From the NCBI RefSeq assembly GCF_900168015.1, contig NZ_FUYR01000002.1, positions 950,932 through 1,014,931 of the forward strand: a DNA stretch of 64,000 nt. The letters run 5' to 3'. The stretch is from Daejeonella lutea (GTDB lineage Bacteria; Bacteroidota; Bacteroidia; Sphingobacteriales; Sphingobacteriaceae). The notes beneath the pieces were generated by a model that saw only the letters and a list, made by a program, of their open reading frames with translations, made no database searches and was not told the origin of the DNA. Of this stretch, positions 53,215 through 60,783 are shown piece by piece; the first letter of the stretch is position 1, and every line of letters begins with the position of its first letter. The position numbers and the translations under genes are program-made.

Positions 53215-53305
53215 ACTGATTAGGCTGGTGCATTACAGTCAGGGTTCGAATCCCCAATGGTGCCGTTAGTATGGTGATTCCGAAACTTCGGAAGTACACC
53301 GAACG

Positions 53306-53386
53306 CGAAATAGGCGGTAAGTATGAGGACTCTGCTAAAATTTTTTTTTTAACTTCGAGAAACGAGCTTCGAGAAGCGAGCTTCCA
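53306..53386. repeat. Composite repeat copy 1: conserved block plus ACTTCGA-type heptamers
   Basis: Block 53306-53339 (GAAATAGGCGGTAAG..., 31 of 34 bases shared with copy 2) is followed by a T-run. A heptamer array at 53352-53386 (ACTTCGA, GAAACGA, GCTTCGA, GAAGCGA, GCTTCCA) comes next. Confidence 0.8.
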
Positions 53387-53457
53387 CCAAATCGCACAGA
53401 CTCAATAAAATAGACCGTGATTAGACGCGCCTGACCGCCATAGCGAAGCGAAGGAGG

Positions 53458-53530
53458 GAAATAGGTGGTAAGAATGAAGACTCTGCTAAAAATTATTTTT
53501 GAGTTATACGTTTTAAGTAATACGTTATAC
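53458..53530. repeat. Composite repeat copy 2: conserved block plus GTTATAC-type heptamers
   Basis: Block 53458-53491 (GAAATAGGTGGTAAG...) is followed by a T-rich stretch. A heptamer array at 53503-53530 (GTTATAC, GTTTTAA, GTAATAC, GTTATAC) then starts 45 bases into the copy, against 46 in copy 1. Confidence 0.8.
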
Positions 53531-53746
53531 GTCTGGACGGATAAGTTCCGATAAAGGGAGAACTATATCATACTTCGCTTCTGCGTGAACTATTGGTGCT
53601 TTTTCAGTGCTCTTTAAATACATCTTTGTCGTTTTGCTCGCATCCCTCCGCGCCCTTTGCGTTTAAAATTGCCTAATTCGGAGAGCGAAGCTCTAATAAC
53701 TCACCATCAAAATTATTCCCTAACTTTATCCACCCAACCAATCTCA

Positions 53747-54607
53747 ATGAAAGGAATCATCCTCGCCGGCGGCTCCGGCACCCGTTTACACCCTTTAACC
53801 CTCGCAGTAAGCAAGCAACTTATGCCTGTTTACGATAAGCCGATGATATATTATCCCCTTTCTACTCTTATGCAGGCTGGGATTAGGGAAATACTGGTCA
53901 TCTCAACCCCGCACGATCTTCCAGATTTTGAAAAGCTCCTAGGGGATGGTACAAGGATAGGGTGTAAATTTTCATATGCGGAACAGGCAGTGCCAAATGG
54001 TCTGGCCCAGGCATTTGTGATTGGAGAGGAGTTCATCGGGGGTGACGACGTAGCACTGATACTAGGTGATAATATTTTCCATGGCGATTCGATAACCAAT
54101 CTTTTGCCAACGATTAAGAATCCTGAAGGTGGTGTTGTTTTCGCCTACCAAGTTTCGGATCCGGAAAGATATGGAGTAGTAGAATTTGATGGTGATTTCA
54201 ATGCGCTATCCATCGAGGAAAAGCCCTCTATTCCAAAATCGCACTACGCGGTCCCGGGTTTGTATTTCTATAACAACTCTGTAGTTGAGATCGCTAAGAA
54301 TATTAAGCCATCTCCCCGTGGTGAATTTGAGATAACGGATGTTAACCGGGCATACTTGCAGCAGGGAAAATTAAAGGTGGGTGTTTTAAGTAGGGGCACC
54401 GCCTGGCTTGACACTGGGACTTTTAATTCACTGATGCAGGCGGGCCAATTTGTACAGGTTATCGAGGAAAGGCAAGGCTTAAAGATTGGTTGTATTGAGG
54501 AGATTGCTTATCAGATGGGGTTCATTAATGCCCAGGAGTTGAGAATGATAGCTGAGCCGCTCAAGAAGAGTGGGTATGGGGAGTACTTGTTGGGGTTGAT
54601 AGGGTAA
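53747..54607 (+). CDS. rfbA: Glucose-1-phosphate thymidylyltransferase
   Basis: From ATG 53747 it has 286 residues and begins [18 protein letters not shown], the nucleotide-binding signature; the frame to 53657 is an artefactual extension. Motifs [48 protein letters not shown] and [11 protein letters not shown] are all present. It forms dTDP-glucose from dTTP and glucose-1-phosphate, the entry to dTDP-rhamnose or other dTDP-sugars for surface polysaccharide. The rfbB, rfbC and rfbD partners are not in this window. Confidence 0.95.
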   Translation: MKGIILAGGSGTRLHPLTLAVSKQLMPVYDKPMIYYPLSTLMQAGIREILVISTPHDLPDFEKLLGDGTRIGCKFSYAEQAVPNGLAQAFVIGEEFIGGDDVALILGDNIFHGDSITNLLPTIKNPEGGVVFAYQVSDPERYGVVEFDGDFNALSIEEKPSIPKSHYAVPGLYFYNNSVVEIAKNIKPSPRGEFEITDVNRAYLQQGKLKVGVLSRGTAWLDTGTFNSLMQAGQFVQVIEERQGLKIGCIEEIAYQMGFINAQELRMIAEPLKKSGYGEYLLGLIG

Positions 54608-54770
54608 TAAAGATAATGTGTACTAGGACCTGTCCTTTCCATATTGCAAGCTTTTATGTGGCGAAAGCTATGAAGCAATTTCGATATTAAGGTTTAGGGG
54701 CGCCTACCAAGGTCGAAGGCGAATACATTCACTGGGAGCAGTAGCTGATTCGACTTTGTAACTTCAGGGG

Positions 54771-54932
54771 TTAGTCGATTTTTTTATGCTTGTTGATTTT
54801 TCCGAGGAGGGAAAACAAAAACATTTTTATCCTTTTAAAAAATGTAATACAGGTGAATAATCCTGCTACAACCATTTGGAGCAATAATGATCCAAATCCT
54901 GGATCTATGTAAAGAAGCAAATTAGTTACCAT
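54771..54932 (-). CDS. 53-residue membrane microprotein with YIDPGFGS motif
   Basis: Reading the minus strand from ATG 54930-54932 to TAA 54771-54773 gives a 53-residue protein. A short N-terminus (MVTNLL) leads into the motif LYIDPGFGSLLLQMVVAG, then a hydrophobic helix and a basic tail (KINKHKKID). I recognise the (Y/L)IDPGxGSxLxQ pattern from small membrane proteins near sulfatase-fold and polysaccharide genes. It starts 30 bases after the sulfatase-like gene stop on the same strand and is probably the last gene of the phosphonate cluster. The function is unknown. Confidence 0.8.
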   Translation of the reverse strand: MVTNLLLYIDPGFGSLLLQMVVAGLFTCITFFKRIKMFLFSLLGKINKHKKID

Positions 54933-54962
54933 TTCATTTATAAATTAACTGGGGTTGATTAC

Positions 54963-56360
54963 TCACCGACTGGCTCCAATCATGAGGGTGTAAAATAGAT
55001 ATTCAGTATTATTTCCTAATGACATAATTTCTTTTTTGCAGAAAGATGACGGATAGACTGCCAGGAGTGAGCTATTGGAATCCATCAACAGGTCAGAGGT
55101 TCTTATTACTCCAAACTCTTTCGTTACATCCCCATCTTTAAGCCCCCTTAACTGGTACGAGCCATGATCCCCAAAAAATACTATGACAGCATTGGGATCG
55201 CTGGATAATATGTACCCGGTTATATCCGAGAACAGCTTACTTAATGGAATTTGAGCGTCAATATAATACTTTCTCCAGTTTTTTCTGTCTAATTCGATAT
55301 TTGGGTCATAAGAGTTCGATGATGTGTGAGCAGGAAAGGGGATGTGATGGATAGAAAACCATTTGTTCGAATCGGAAAAATTGGATTGGGTGTTCTTCTT
55401 AAACAATTCAAACCGGTCTTCAATTTGCAGTTCATTATCCTTGGAAGCATTGAAATTTTTGAAAATGCGACAGAAATACCATCCCCACTGATCATTCACA
55501 TAGGAGCAAAAGTTGCAGAAATTGCTTTCCAGAGGATAAAATTTGTCGATTTTACCCTGGTCAGTACCGAAATAATTCGATTTTGAAAAAAATTGCCTTT
55601 TGAAGTTTAATTTCTTAAGGTCGGTATATAATCTGCTGGAAGATAATCCATTGAATAACCTCCTGAAGTTATTTGGTGTGACATCTTTGTCATACTCCAG
55701 CAAAGACGCATACGTAAATAATGTGCTTTTATTAGGTGCCTGAATATCGTAGGTGGCAAATCCTAAGGATTCTAATTTCTGAGTAGCTACACTCTTGCCG
55801 AAATAGAGTTTTTTAAAGGCTTCTGAAGAAACCATCGCATCAATACAAATTGTGTAGACATTTCTTTTGGCCTTTAAACCTGATTTTAACGCACCCTGTT
55901 GTTGTGAATTTCCAATTTTTAAATTGTCGGCCACTATCGGAGCAAGCGAGCACAGCAAAAAGAATGTCGAAAAAAGCAGTACAACACGTAAACGCCCGCT
56001 TATAACTAATATATAAAAAAAAATGACTGCTGTTAATGCTATAGCCAGTACCTGGTACTTAGTTATGCTACCTAAGGTATAATAGAAAAAATAGATGTTA
56101 AGAGGAATAAGCAATACCAGCGGCAGAGTATTCCTTTTTAATAATTTTACTTTTTGCAGCGCAAAAACCGCGAGTATCTGGATAGATAGATTTCCCAGAA
56201 AGATCAATGACATATAGCAGAAATCCGTAAAGGGAAATTCTCCAAAGCTCTCAAAAAATGGATTGAGAAAAATAAGAAAGGATATACAGATAAATGTTAC
56301 TAACTCCAGGTTAAATGACCGGATAAATTCCTGGAATTTGTTTTTCCTCGCTGAAGACAT
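54963..56360 (-). CDS. Membrane sulfatase/alkaline-phosphatase-fold protein (LtaS/EptA-like)
   Basis: A 465-residue protein with four or five N-terminal membrane helices in residues 15-150 and an external catalytic domain. The metal motif NVYTICIDAM (Asp), a nucleophile-region stretch NKSTLFTYASLL (Ser/Thr) and the distal FFGDHGSY (Asp/His) are visible. The fold family includes lipoteichoic-acid synthases and phosphoethanolamine transferases as well as sulfatases, so transfer of a phospho- or phosphono-group at the cell surface is plausible. Substrate and activity are inferred from the cluster. No sulfatase Cys/Ser-x-Pro-x-Arg consensus is evident. Confidence 0.78.
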   Translation of the reverse strand: MSSARKNKFQEFIRSFNLELVTFICISFLIFLNPFFESFGEFPFTDFCYMSLIFLGNLSIQILAVFALQKVKLLKRNTLPLVLLIPLNIYFFYYTLGSITKYQVLAIALTAVIFFYILVISGRLRVVLLFSTFFLLCSLAPIVADNLKIGNSQQQGALKSGLKAKRNVYTICIDAMVSSEAFKKLYFGKSVATQKLESLGFATYDIQAPNKSTLFTYASLLEYDKDVTPNNFRRLFNGLSSSRLYTDLKKLNFKRQFFSKSNYFGTDQGKIDKFYPLESNFCNFCSYVNDQWGWYFCRIFKNFNASKDNELQIEDRFELFKKNTQSNFSDSNKWFSIHHIPFPAHTSSNSYDPNIELDRKNWRKYYIDAQIPLSKLFSDITGYILSSDPNAVIVFFGDHGSYQLRGLKDGDVTKEFGVIRTSDLLMDSNSSLLAVYPSSFCKKEIMSLGNNTEYLFYTLMIGASR

Positions 56361-56456
56361 CCTATTTTATGCCAGATTCATTATAAAGCTTTATACCACA
56401 GGCATAAATTTAATATAAAGTTTTAGTTTTAGTACTATTCATCAACTGCTGTTATT

Positions 56457-57629
56457 CTAAATAGTTGAGTTTGCTAAAATATTCATGAGCTCATTTGCAG
56501 CTATCCTGCTGCTTTGGCCGAAATTATAGATATATTCTTTTCTGATCTGTAGGATTTTATCCGTATACGTACCCCTTTTCCGGATAGCTTCCGTAATGTA
56601 ATGATCCATCCGATATAACATATTTTCCGGTATCACTTCTCCTATTTCTGACCGAATAAAAACTTCTAAAGGATCAATATTATGATCGGTGTAATTGGCG
56701 TTATTGATCTTTTTTGGGACATCTACAAATAGAACGGGTTTTTGAGTTGAGAAAGCGAATTCGATCGCTGCCCCGGAATAGTCACTTATCATTATATCGG
56801 CCTCAATTAAAGATGCGGTTGACGCTACTTCGGTTTCCAGCGTATAATTTTTGTATTTATGACATCGCGCATGGATACCCTTTAATATATGCTGCGAATG
56901 CTTGTGGGTCTCCGGATGAGGCCTCAAAATCACGTCGAAACCCGCTTTAAGAAGTGGTTCAATAAAATTTCCCCCATGTCTTTCCAGCAACGCATTTTTC
57001 CCCCAGGAAGGTGCTATTAAAACCTTAATCGCAGAATTTGGGCCGGAATTGTTGTTACTTTTTGAAGGGTGCCTGTCAAGGTCATTTGCAATAGCCTCAA
57101 GTCGGGGGTAACCCTGCCGGATAATTTTCTTTGGCTTCAGGTTATTAAGTTTTTCCAATGACTGTATTTCCCTGACCTGGTGAGGCCCTGCACAAAATAT
57201 CGAATCATAAAAATCAAATGCCCGGGGCCGGTATACCATATGGCAGCTATTGATGGAATGGAATATATATGCGTAATGCTTTACTCGCTCAGACCGCTTA
57301 ATATAATAAACACCCAAATCGGGCATGGTCATTATCACCAACGGACCCTCCAGCTCTACAAATACAGATGTTCTTACCGAGCCCTTACCGATACAAAAGG
57401 AAGTGACACCTTCGGGCGGTTTGATAAAAACCGGATCTGTTTGTTCTGATGTCAAATAGATAATCCTTTGACCGTGATCTTCCCACAAGCATCTTATTAT
57501 TTGTTCGAAGTGAGACCAATAGTTGTAGCTCTCAGAGTAAAATATTATTTCCTGGTTTACTGATTGATATGACTGAAAGGCTCTTTTTTGAGTCCATTCG
57601 AAAGAAAAACGCTTAAACCAGGCGAGCAT
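56457..57629 (-). CDS. CDP-glycerol glycerophosphotransferase family protein (TagB/TagF-like)
   Basis: A 390-residue predicted transferase with the family motifs VLIAPSWGKNALLERHGG, ILRPHPETH and MISDYSGAAIEFAF, all characteristic of TagB/TagF polyol-phosphate transferases. These use CDP-activated polyol phosphates to build teichoic-acid-like polymers. In a Gram-negative phosphonate cluster the substrate may instead be a CMP-activated phosphonate. No strong signal peptide was seen. It precedes the sulfatase-fold gene by 97 bases on the same strand. Confidence 0.88.
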   Translation of the reverse strand: MLAWFKRFSFEWTQKRAFQSYQSVNQEIIFYSESYNYWSHFEQIIRCLWEDHGQRIIYLTSEQTDPVFIKPPEGVTSFCIGKGSVRTSVFVELEGPLVIMTMPDLGVYYIKRSERVKHYAYIFHSINSCHMVYRPRAFDFYDSIFCAGPHQVREIQSLEKLNNLKPKKIIRQGYPRLEAIANDLDRHPSKSNNNSGPNSAIKVLIAPSWGKNALLERHGGNFIEPLLKAGFDVILRPHPETHKHSQHILKGIHARCHKYKNYTLETEVASTASLIEADIMISDYSGAAIEFAFSTQKPVLFVDVPKKINNANYTDHNIDPLEVFIRSEIGEVIPENMLYRMDHYITEAIRKRGTYTDKILQIRKEYIYNFGQSSRIAANELMNILANSTI

Positions 57630-57715
57630 TCGTGTACTTTGCTTTTTATTTTAAAACTTGATGAAATATACGGTTTCAGATTTCGGCTGATTCCTCATTT
57701 ATAAGCATTGGAATT

Positions 57716-58465
57716 TTAATCTGCGTTTATTGGTTTACGTATTTTTATAATCTTATTTTTTCTAAGGCCCTCGATCTTTGGTTTTTCAATTCCTAATTCT
57801 TCCCTCCAGAACTCATTATCATCAATAGCATCGATCACCAAAGGAAAGTCTCCATCCTGGGAACATATTACACCTCCGGGAACCAGTAGTGGATAAAAGT
57901 ATTTGAGGCAGGTTTTTGTTGATGATGCCAGATCGACATCAATATAAGCCGCCAATATCCTTTCTTTAAAGCCAGGCATAGTGTCCTCAAACCATCCTTT
58001 ATTGAATATACACGATTGAATTTCTCCGTATTTTTCAATGTTTCCTTTTACTTCGTCGAGGCTGCCACAAAATTTTGTTTCATCAAACCAGCCTTCGATT
58101 GAACTTCCATTAATGGTCTTTAAGTGGTTTTCATCATTTTTCGGTAGGCCTTCAAATGAATCGAACACAAATAGTTTCTTGTTAAGTTTATTTGCTATTA
58201 TGCTTAATTTACTTGAACTGCCTCCCTTATAAGCACCAGCTTCCACAAAACAGCCTCCTGCGGTATCATTAAAGCCGAGCATTTCGTTTATGAAAGATAA
58301 TACATGGCTTTCATTGTGCGGACAATCAACCTTCTTGTGAATATATCGGAACTGATTCTGAAGTTTCACTCTTTCCTCTAGGACGGGTACTAACTGCATA
58401 AACTTATACTGTTGTTTTGCAAGCTGATAAAATTCAGATAGTATTTCTGGAAAAAGGGCTGCCAT
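57716..58465 (-). CDS. TylF/MycF-like SAM-dependent methyltransferase
   Basis: A 249-residue class I methyltransferase-like protein. FVEAGAYKGGSSSKLSIIA is the SAM-binding glycine-rich motif, KLFVFDSFEGLP contains the acidic position, and AAYIDVDLASSTKTCLKYF holds the metal-binding Asp pair typical of TylF/MycF sugar O-methyltransferases. The C-terminus is unremarkable. In this cluster it may methylate a glycan residue or the phosphonate itself; neither is demonstrated. It lies 100 bases downstream of the reductase gene. Confidence 0.87.
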   Translation of the reverse strand: MAALFPEILSEFYQLAKQQYKFMQLVPVLEERVKLQNQFRYIHKKVDCPHNESHVLSFINEMLGFNDTAGGCFVEAGAYKGGSSSKLSIIANKLNKKLFVFDSFEGLPKNDENHLKTINGSSIEGWFDETKFCGSLDEVKGNIEKYGEIQSCIFNKGWFEDTMPGFKERILAAYIDVDLASSTKTCLKYFYPLLVPGGVICSQDGDFPLVIDAIDDNEFWREELGIEKPKIEGLRKNKIIKIRKPINAD

Positions 58466-58565
58466 ATTAGGTTTAAAATTAATTTAGTTTGAAATAATAG
58501 TAAACTTAATATATACATATTCCGAACAATTGGCAAAGCATATTTTAATTGCCGCTTCTAAAGAA

Positions 58566-59678
58566 TTAAAGTGACCGGGTCAGTATTTGAGAAATAAAGT
58601 CCCCGTTAACAGGCAAGGTAAAGTTATCTGCTCGCCCGGCATAATACATTTCATCTACAAGTGCGGTGATGTCTTTTGGCTCTGCTATTAACCTGACCCT
58701 GTGCCGCAGGTTTAGGCTTGACAACAAATCCCTGGACTCTCTAAGCAAACCTGTCAAGAACGCATCTTCTTCCTTTTCCATCAAATAGGCCCTGATCAAT
58801 TCAGTTAAAGTAAAGCCGCATGCTAAGCCATGGGGGATACCCAGCTTAAGCGTCAAAGGGTAGGAGATGGAGTGAGCGATAGCTGTCCTGGTTTGGCTTA
58901 TCGCTAGTCCCGCGAGAAGGCTACCTGTCTGCATTTTCGTTCGTGATGAAATGTCGTACGGATGCCCCAGGAGACCGGGTAAAGCCTGCAGGGCATATTG
59001 TAATGAACTAATTGCCAGGCATTCACTCAATGGGCTTCTGTTTTTATTCCAGATAGATTCCAACGCATGTGAAATGCTGTCCAAAGCGGTGTTCAAAGTT
59101 TCTTCTGCTGGCAGTGACAGGACTAGTTCAGGATCAAGTATAGCACAGGTAGGAAAAACAAGCTCCCCAGTTAATGAATATTTATTCGATGTCTCGGAAT
59201 CCCAAATGGTAGCAAATGGAGTCACCTCAGAACCACTTCCGGAGGTTGTGGGAATGGCAACAAGGGGGATCTTATTGGCCCAATTTACGGGGACCTTTTT
59301 ACGGAATATCTCATCCAGGGTAGGAACTGTATCATCAGCCAGCAACAGGGAGAGGGCTTTTCCGAAATCCATAGCACTTCCGCCACCGAGAGCTATAATT
59401 GCGTCAAACGATACTCCTTTTAATTCCGCAGCGGCAGCATCAATGTCATTTAGCCTGGGATTAGGGGTGACTTTATCATATACTTTTAACCTGCGCTCCC
59501 TCAATAATTTTGCAACCCGTGTCGACAAGCCTCTTTTAGTAAAGCCCGCTGTTGTGATCAGCAGAGTTCTTCCATCTGGTACATACTCGTTAAGGCTTTC
59601 GAGCGAATTTATGCCTGTAATAATTTGAACAGGATTGTAATATTTCCATTTAACTTTATTCAGTTCCGTAAGCTGCAT
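58566..59678 (-). CDS. Phosphonoacetaldehyde reductase-like iron-containing alcohol dehydrogenase
   Basis: A 370-residue Fe-ADH. The NAD(P) site is ALGGGSAMDFGKAL and the metal ligands are in LDSISHALESIWNKN, TAIAHSISYPL and GIPHGLACGF. The N-terminal [15 protein letters not shown] resembles phosphonoacetaldehyde reductases rather than ethanol dehydrogenases. Placed directly after phosphonopyruvate decarboxylase with a 23-base overlap, it would reduce phosphonoacetaldehyde to 2-hydroxyethylphosphonate. No AepZ-type transaminase is seen, so the 2-aminoethylphosphonate branch is unlikely from this locus alone. Confidence 0.86.
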   Translation of the reverse strand: MQLTELNKVKWKYYNPVQIITGINSLESLNEYVPDGRTLLITTAGFTKRGLSTRVAKLLRERRLKVYDKVTPNPRLNDIDAAAAELKGVSFDAIIALGGGSAMDFGKALSLLLADDTVPTLDEIFRKKVPVNWANKIPLVAIPTTSGSGSEVTPFATIWDSETSNKYSLTGELVFPTCAILDPELVLSLPAEETLNTALDSISHALESIWNKNRSPLSECLAISSLQYALQALPGLLGHPYDISSRTKMQTGSLLAGLAISQTRTAIAHSISYPLTLKLGIPHGLACGFTLTELIRAYLMEKEEDAFLTGLLRESRDLLSSLNLRHRVRLIAEPKDITALVDEMYYAGRADNFTLPVNGDFISQILTRSL

Positions 59679-60783
59679 GTTTCATAAACTTTTGCTTGTT
59701 TTCCTTGGGGGTTCCTGATGGGCGGCCCAGGTCAGGCCGCGAACCCGTTGTAATTTTTATTTCGAAAAGTACAGGGCCTGCCGTTTGCTCTATCTCCGCC
59801 CAATACTTTTTTATAGTTTCGACATCCACAGCCTGGAAATACCCCGAGTATCCGCATCCTTCCGAAATCTTCGACAGGTCCATATCCCCGGCAACTGTTG
59901 GTTGCCCTCCCACTGATTCGTGAGCTGCATTGTTCAAGACAATATACACCAGGTTACTGTTTTTCGAATTTCCTGCAATAGCGAGTGATCCCATGTGCAT
60001 TAGCATGGACCCGTCTCCATCTATACATATAACTCTGCGCGAAGGCTGCGCGATTGCTGCTCCTAATGCTATGGATAGGTTATGGCCCATAGCGCCGACT
60101 GTCAGAAAGTCTGTCTGGGCCTGGCCGAGCATATTTCTGATTTCAAAAATTTCCCGGGAGGTTTTACCTGTGGCGGCAATGATGATATCTTTTGGTTTTG
60201 TCAGGCCTAAAAGAACACTTAAGGCTTCTTCCCGTTTCAGAGTTCCAGTTTGTGGGCTTTCTTTTAAAACATATTCTATAAATGTCCCAGATTTTACGAG
60301 TAAAGCCACCGGGGAATTCCTTTCCTTCAGCTCTTTATTCGCGGCAGAAAGAACGGACTGAATATTACAGTCGGAATCAACTATGTAGTACGGAATGTCA
60401 AGAAGCTCCAGTTGGGATTTGGTAATTTTGCCTTGTTTAATATGCTGAGGCTCGTCTTTTTCACCAGGTTCTCCTCTCCACCCAACTATTAACAAAACCG
60501 GGATCTGATATACTTCTGCATCAGATAGTGATGTTAAAGGATTTATTAAATTTCCAAGTCCGGAATTCTGAAGATATACGCAGCCAGTCTTTCCGGACGC
60601 AAGATAGTACCCCGAGGCAAGAGCAAGGGCGTTTCCCTCATTTGCAGTGATAATATGCAATCTTCTATCAATAGTCTCGTCTATGCACGCACACAAGTTT
60701 TTCAGCAGGGAGTCTGGCACGCCACAAAAAAGACCGAACCCGTTTTCTCGTAATATGTTCAAAAATTCCTGTGGTGATATCAT
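59656..60783 (-). CDS. aepY: Phosphonopyruvate decarboxylase
   Basis: A 375-residue TPP-dependent decarboxylase. The N-terminal half starts [20 protein letters not shown] with the conserved [16 protein letters not shown]. The TPP/Mg motif is [16 protein letters not shown] followed by [20 protein letters not shown], which distinguishes phosphonopyruvate decarboxylases. It converts phosphonopyruvate to phosphonoacetaldehyde, making the PEP mutase step irreversible. Its ATG overlaps the upstream mutase stop by four bases (ATGA) and its end overlaps the reductase by 23 bases. Confidence 0.94.
   Translation of the reverse strand: MISPQEFLNILRENGFGLFCGVPDSLLKNLCACIDETIDRRLHIITANEGNALALASGYYLASGKTGCVYLQNSGLGNLINPLTSLSDAEVYQIPVLLIVGWRGEPGEKDEPQHIKQGKITKSQLELLDIPYYIVDSDCNIQSVLSAANKELKERNSPVALLVKSGTFIEYVLKESPQTGTLKREEALSVLLGLTKPKDIIIAATGKTSREIFEIRNMLGQAQTDFLTVGAMGHNLSIALGAAIAQPSRRVICIDGDGSMLMHMGSLAIAGNSKNSNLVYIVLNNAAHESVGGQPTVAGDMDLSKISEGCGYSGYFQAVDVETIKKYWAEIEQTAGPVLFEIKITTGSRPDLGRPSGTPKENKQKFMKHAAYGTE

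Larger units (their letters stand above)
53034..53746. other. 713-base gene-free, repeat-rich region before rfbA
   Basis: This region holds five heptamer arrays, a tRNA T-arm-like stretch (53244-53257, GGGTTCGAATCCCC) and a 34-base block repeated at 53306 and 53458. No complete tRNA can be folded from it. A 45-codon frame 53271-53408 overlaps the first block and is probably not a functional gene. It marks the boundary between the accessory island and the surface-polymer region. Confidence 0.6.

Noticed and set aside
53241-53270. Complete tRNA gene
   Set aside because: Only a T-arm-like stem is visible; two of five T-stem pairs do not match on full alignment and no acceptor 5' strand, D-arm or anticodon arm lies upstream, so it is kept only as a possible fragment.
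53271-53408. Plus-strand 45-residue frame starting MVIPKLRKYTE
   Set aside because: It runs through a T-tract and a heptamer array, so most of it is repeat-derived; treated as part of the composite repeat rather than a gene.
53507-53746. Second promoter-proximal gene before rfbA (frame opening at 53657)
   Set aside because: The extra 30 residues are unlike any nucleotidyltransferase and the family start is the Met at 53747.
58951-59628. 225-residue open frame antisense to the phosphonoacetaldehyde reductase gene
   Set aside because: The minus-strand protein has all Fe-ADH motifs; the plus-strand frame has none and is Ser-rich low-information sequence.
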